A stretch of 64,000 nucleotides of DNA. Source: Laguncularia racemosa (lineage: Eukaryota > Streptophyta > Magnoliopsida > Myrtales > Combretaceae). The position numbers and the translations under genes were made by a program. Below are positions 58,826-64,000 of the stretch, piece after piece. The stretch spans positions 2,914,001 through 2,978,000 of the forward strand of contig JBBMOL010000022.1 of NCBI GenBank assembly GCA_037954665.1, given 5' to 3'. Position 1 is the first letter of the stretch, and the number at the start of each line of letters is the position of its first letter. Below the pieces are notes generated by a model, which was not told the DNA's origin, searched no databases, and saw only the letters and a program-made list of their open reading frames with translations.

Positions 58826-61800
58826 TTCATTTTCACTAGTCCTAAATTCATGATATCATTTGATTTTTTTTCTTTTCTTCATATATTTACTTTGGAGAAA
58901 ATTAAAAAAAGAAATTAAGTAGTGGTGATGAGATAGAATTTTAACTTAAAACTAAAGTGTTATGATTTTCTATTAGATGAAAACATCGACATGATAACTT
59001 GTTAGACTCACAAATAATTTTAATAAGGAAATGAGTAAATTCCATGCATATCAATAAAAACTTTCAAAATTATAATAACTAGTTAAAATCTCACACTATG
59101 TGTGGATTTTGATTTAAAATATATACAATACTATTGAACATAATAGTATTATTTTAAAAATCATTACAAGTAACAATTTCATAATGTATATTTATTAATT
59201 TTTATAAACTTATAAATACGGTGTGATTACTATTATTTAATTACGGTTCACCTAGAAAAATATGAAAGAAGGGCTCGCATTTGCATAGTTTCTACAAAAA
59301 AGAGTACGATTTTTCAACAATGCATTTAAAAGCCTATGCTTATGAGATACATTTATTTTAAGACCTTCATCCATACCGCTTTAAATATAATTAATGAAAA
59401 ATGGACTGAGGCTTTAATGAGTGTATCTTATAAATATAGACCCTTAAACGAATATTTGAAAATTTTAGACCTTTTTTTTTATAAAAATTGTACAAATGCA
59501 AGTCTTTTCTCTACATTTTTCCTTTTTCTTCTATGTCACACCAGGCTAAAGGAAATAGAATAAGCATTCTCCTTCATTCTTTTTAGAGAACAATATCTTT
59601 AATATAGACATGCGTGGGTAGTTAAAATAAGATCCATGCCCTGTATTCTACTTTCTAGTTTTATATTTCAAAAATTTAGAACCTAATTCTATTTATCAAT
59701 CTTTATAACAATCTTGGAATCTCATATCCATAAAATTTGCAAGTTCAAAATAATTCTATAGGACTTATGAGTTTTTTCTTTATTTACCATTTTTTCAAAG
59801 TTAGAATATTATTAGTTATTCATGTTTAAGATTGTGATATTTAAATTTTAAGTTAATATACTTTTAAAAGTAAATTATGAAAAATATAAACCACTATTAT
59901 ATTTTCTAACTTAATTGGAAAATTTTAACCAATTGTAAAAGGAACTTAATATTTTGGTTATATTTATAGTGTTTAGAATGAGTTTATAACAGGGAAAAGT
60001 TTAAAATAATAATAATAAACTATACACCACAAACTAAACCAAATCAAATTGAAAAAATGGTTCTTTTTCAATTTGGTTTTAAAAAATCTCTAAATTGAAA
60101 ATTTAAGATTGGTTTGAAAGGATAAATTAAATAAATACTAAAAATTGATTTTAAGGAGGAAAGCAATGTTTCACTTGTGATCAAAATAATTCTTTTGTCA
60201 TAAGATAGAGAAAATAAAGTATTTACTTATCAAAATATACACGTATTTGACTTTTGTAGTCATAGGTATATTTGAATGTGTTTGTAGGTTGTTTAAAATT
60301 TATATTGATTTTTGAATAAAGTTACTTTGCAAAATATCTTTGAAAATGCTTAATTGCAAAATATTGACTTTGTGAACTTATTATATAGAGCAAACACATG
60401 TTATTATTAATAGGATTAAGTACTTATGAATAGACATAACATGTCGTGCATGCAATTTTTTCTATATTATAATTATTGTTTGAGCTAAATCAAACCAAAT
60501 CGAAGTTTTATGGTTTAAACAATTTACTAAACTAAGTAATAAAAAATTAAAATGTATTTTATAATTTTGTTTGGTTTGGTTTAGAAATTAAACTATGTCC
60601 ACCCCTAATTTATAGTTTTCCAATTTTACAACAACTTTTAAATGTCATCATGTATATTTTATCATAATCTTCTAAAAGGTCATATGAGCAAAATTTATTA
60701 AAGTCAACTTAACACAAGTCAAAATGCAAAATATGTAGAGCTACTTCATTCTAGCTCTAAGGCTTCAATCTTTTTTTCTTTTTCTTTTTTTTTTTGGTAT
60801 ATTCATTTACATTCTTAAGCTTAGAAAAATTTGTTCATTTTTCAATTATATTCCATAATTTTTTGTTTTGAGATCTAATAGATGCTCTCTTTCTACATTT
60901 CTGAAAAGTATAATTAGAACCAATCAATGGGGAGATGTATTAGTTGCATGCCCCATTTCATATTCTTATTTCTAACTCTAGATGTAGTAAGTGCTTAACT
61001 AACTAGAATATTAACTTTGATACCAATGAAGAACTTAAAGAGGCTAGGATGAAGTAAATTACTTAATGTAAAACACAAGGAGTAAGAAAAAAATTCAATA
61101 AATGCAGTGGAAATAAACTATAAAAGGGACAAAGATTGTCAAGCCTGATATAGAGTTTCACCCATCATTTAGTTTTTATATGTCACCAAATGCCTCCTCA
61201 CGAAGCTGGGGGCAGCCAGCCACCACCTATAGGGTATTGCAATAGTTTAGAAGTCCAACCACCCATGGTAATGGGTGGCATAACCCACTTAGTGTGGTGA
61301 AATATTAATTAAAAAAAAATACTTTAAACCCGATAAGTGATTATCAGCTTGACCCATCTGACCTTGACTGGTTAGGTCTTTGCTAATATATTCAATGGTT
61401 TGGTTGCAACACACTAAGCTATTATGACTCTTGTTGCCCACCACAAGTGTCTTTGTACTTGGGATAGTTGGCTAAAGCCCTCATGTTTTAGTTTGGTTTT
61501 TTGTTTTTGTTATATTTCTTTTTATTCATTTATTATTATTTGTTATTATATTATAATTATTAAATATATTTATAATATTATTTAAATAAATTAATATATG
61601 GATTAATTAGATTCTAACATGTATACAGAACTTAGGAGTTCAATTATATTTTTGATGAGGCAAAATAATTTAATTGAGCTTATGAGAGGTATTTGTATTT
61701 TAAAACCAATCTTTAAGAAATACTATTGTAAAACAAGAATTCGTTCGGATTTATTGGTGAAGAGGTTCAAACTAAGCCTTGGCAAGAGCAAACAAATTTA

Positions 61801-64000
61801 TAGAGTAATAAGTAATTCGAAAAACTCTAGAAATGGTCCGGATGTTTTTGTTTGAAAACTAGCCACTAGTAACCCTGTAGTTTGCAAAGACCAAAGAGGG
61901 AAAAGGGACAGCGAATAGATTCTCATGGGGGTTTATAAAAACATCATTTTGGTAGTAAATTAAAAGGGATTAGAGGGTAAATTATTGTATTAGTCTTACT
62001 TATCTTATTTACTCTCTCGTACACAAATTTGCATTAAGTTAGAGAAAGATAGTGTTAATGTGTTTGTATTTTTTATCTTTGTAATTATACTAGACTTGTG
62101 AGCTAAACAGTTGTAAAATCAAGTCATTATAACCAATATAAAACTTATGTGAAGTTTGGCCTTTGAATGGTCGACCAAGCATCCTAAGGCTTTAGTTTGA
62201 GTTTTTACTTATTGTTTATTTTAGTAATTTTTATTATTTTTACTATACTATATAATTAAATGCATTTAACAATATTATTATAATAAATTAATTATACCGC
62301 TTAATAAAAACTTGACAATTGCCCTTCAACTAATAGTAATAAGTAGTGATAAAACAAAAGTGTGAAAAGTATTAAAAAGAAAAACACAAATAAATAAAGT
62401 GATAAAGAGTAAAAATATAGGTATGTAAAGTGAAATTTTCCATAAAAATAAAATATATATAAAAGAAAAACACAAATTAAGGAAGTCAAGTCAAAAGATA
62501 AAAAAAAAAGTATTTTATCTTCTTAGCTCTCAAACTTTTCTAAAGACTTGCAATTTTGAATAAAGCCTTTTATCCTTTTGTTTCTCTATCAGGAACCCAT
62601 AAACAATAATAGAATAAGAGTTAATCTCTAGGAAATAAAATAAAGATTTGTGGCTATTATTAGGGTTTTGGTCTAACAATTTCCAAACACAATAAATAAA
62701 AGTTGATACGTGCAATTTTTTTATTTGCCCATTTCCACCAGCAGGTATATAATTCCTATTCTCTTTTTTTTTTTTTTGGGTACTTTTTTGGGGGGAAGCC
62801 CACTCTAAAACAATATACCAGCCATTGGTTTTCATATAGGTATATAACCTAAGAAAGCATGTAATTTGTTACCTGCATATTATGAGACAAAAGTAGATTA
62901 TTACTACTTGGGGTATATAAATATATATGCCAGTTCATGAATAGTAGCTACACTAAGCACATTATCTAAACATTATGCCCACATGAACAGCGATCAAAAC
63001 TGCAGTGCAGAGAGATTTATTAATTTATGTACACCTCAATCTCGCAAAACGAAATTAGAGTAAGAGATTAAGAACTTGAAAAATGGTTTCATGCTCATGC
63101 ATCGAATCGCTAACCTAATAATGATTAATAGTTACAATAATATAATGCTTTGAATAACTAATAAAATTAAAGAAGAAAGAATATTCAAATGTTTGAAACA
63201 CGAGGGAGTGGAGTGGAGTGGAGTCCCAGTCTCTACAGTCAACAAAGTGTGAAAAGCCCCTAGAGAACAACAACGTAAGAAAGATATAATCCAATTTCCT
63301 TTATTTTATTTTCAAACCATTGTATGATAATCTTGACCAGAGGCCAGAGTAATAAGGATAAAAAAAAAAAAAAAATTTACCATGTTCTTCTTTTTGGGAA
63401 ATTGAACCGAGTAAAGCGTAATAGTCGGCACTAGCACATGCAGGCGTGTAAATCGTGAACGTTTGGACAAATTTGAATGAGTTTGTCATTTGGTTAAGTT
63501 TATTTAGAGAGATATATTATATACTGTATTATTATAATACCATATCATGTAAATTCCATTAGCTAGTTTTACTTGAGAGAGTCAAGTTTTTCAGCATTGA
63601 ATCCCGACCTTGTTATAAAATAGTAATTTTTTTTTTTTAATCCCAGCCAGTTTGAAAAATTTATACTATTTGAAGATTTTTTTTTTTTTGAAAAAGAGAG
63701 TTTTAGTACAACATACAAAATGATATCAGTTTGAAAAATGATACAATTGCTGAAATATATTGAAAATAGTTCTAAAATGAAGCATAAATAAGACATTTCA
63801 CCGTCATTTTCGTATTTAAGGACCTAAGATGTTCAGTTTTCTACTATAAAGTTATAACATATATTATAGATTTTAAAAAATAAAAAATAAAAAAAAATAC
63901 AAGGAGTTCTGTCCCTCTTTTCCTCTAGAAGTCGAATTGTTCTTCCTTTTTACCGTCGGTGTACAATTTTTCCATCTAAATCTTAGGGTAAGAATAGTCC
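58826..64000. other. AT-rich spacer, no gene seen
   Basis: It contains the second copy of the dispersed repeat (about 59255-59525) and two related AT-rich stretches at about 61470-61610 and 62180-62300 (TTTTAGTTTG...TTATTATT...AATATTATT...AAATTAAT) roughly 700 bp apart, which could be remnants of short terminal repeats. A short open frame at 61619-61855 has no recognisable content. Poly-A and poly-T runs are frequent to the end. Confidence 0.45.

Noticed and set aside
61619..61855. Short plus-strand frame of 78 residues as a gene
   Set aside because: No recognisable domain, signal peptide or promoter, and it lies between decayed AT-rich repeats.

Overview
The window is plant nuclear DNA, most likely from a eudicot. 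It is AT-rich and dominated by nested LTR retrotransposons. The only intact genes have plant-specific products: two intronless UDP-glycosyltransferases of the UGT89 type and a locus for RGF/GLV/CLEL secreted peptides. All of these lie on the minus strand. The species cannot be named from the sequence alone.

Region 1-16.5 kb is a stack of nested Ty3/gypsy elements. A Tat/Ogre-lineage element with gag, protease, RT, a double RNase H and integrase, all decayed (1-10592, its 5' LTR outside the window), sits in the integrase gene of a second, partial copy of the same family (10593-14479). That copy in turn interrupts a minus-strand chromovirus-like remnant (14480 to about 16521). Both Tat copies carry a tandem array between integrase and 3' LTR, but with different periods, 89 and 122 bp. 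Their LTRs of about 2 kb share a tRNA-like (SINE-like) segment, a G-box/CCAAT/TATA promoter and an almost perfect 5' splice site.

Region 18.7-29.4 kb is a complete but decayed chromovirus-type element (18743-29439) flanked by the 5-bp duplication TTATC. A solo Tat LTR (21230-23390, flanked by AAGGG) lies in codon 14 of its gag. Region 30.8-31.7 kb is a GC-rich non-autonomous hAT-type element with a perfect 8-bp duplication. Region 32.6-35.2 kb holds minus-strand LTR, RT and protease remnants.

Region 38-49 kb carries the two UGT genes (38094-39551 and 47468-48901, both minus), about 8 kb apart, with a retroelement RNase H fragment and AT-rich repeat-filled spacer between them.

Region 54.2-56.7 kb holds the most interesting locus. 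One promoter and one signal-peptide exon (56522-56459) end in the phase required by two different downstream exon sets. One encodes a precursor ending in DYHVPRSHPPRNN (55607-55306). The other encodes a precursor containing DYHGSSNHRPPIHN (54705-54644 plus 54344-54189). This looks like two sulfated-peptide hormones made by alternative splicing from one signal-peptide exon.

The rest, to 64 kb, is AT-rich intergenic DNA with decayed repeats, including a 327-bp piece of the Tat LTR flanked by 19-bp direct repeats.
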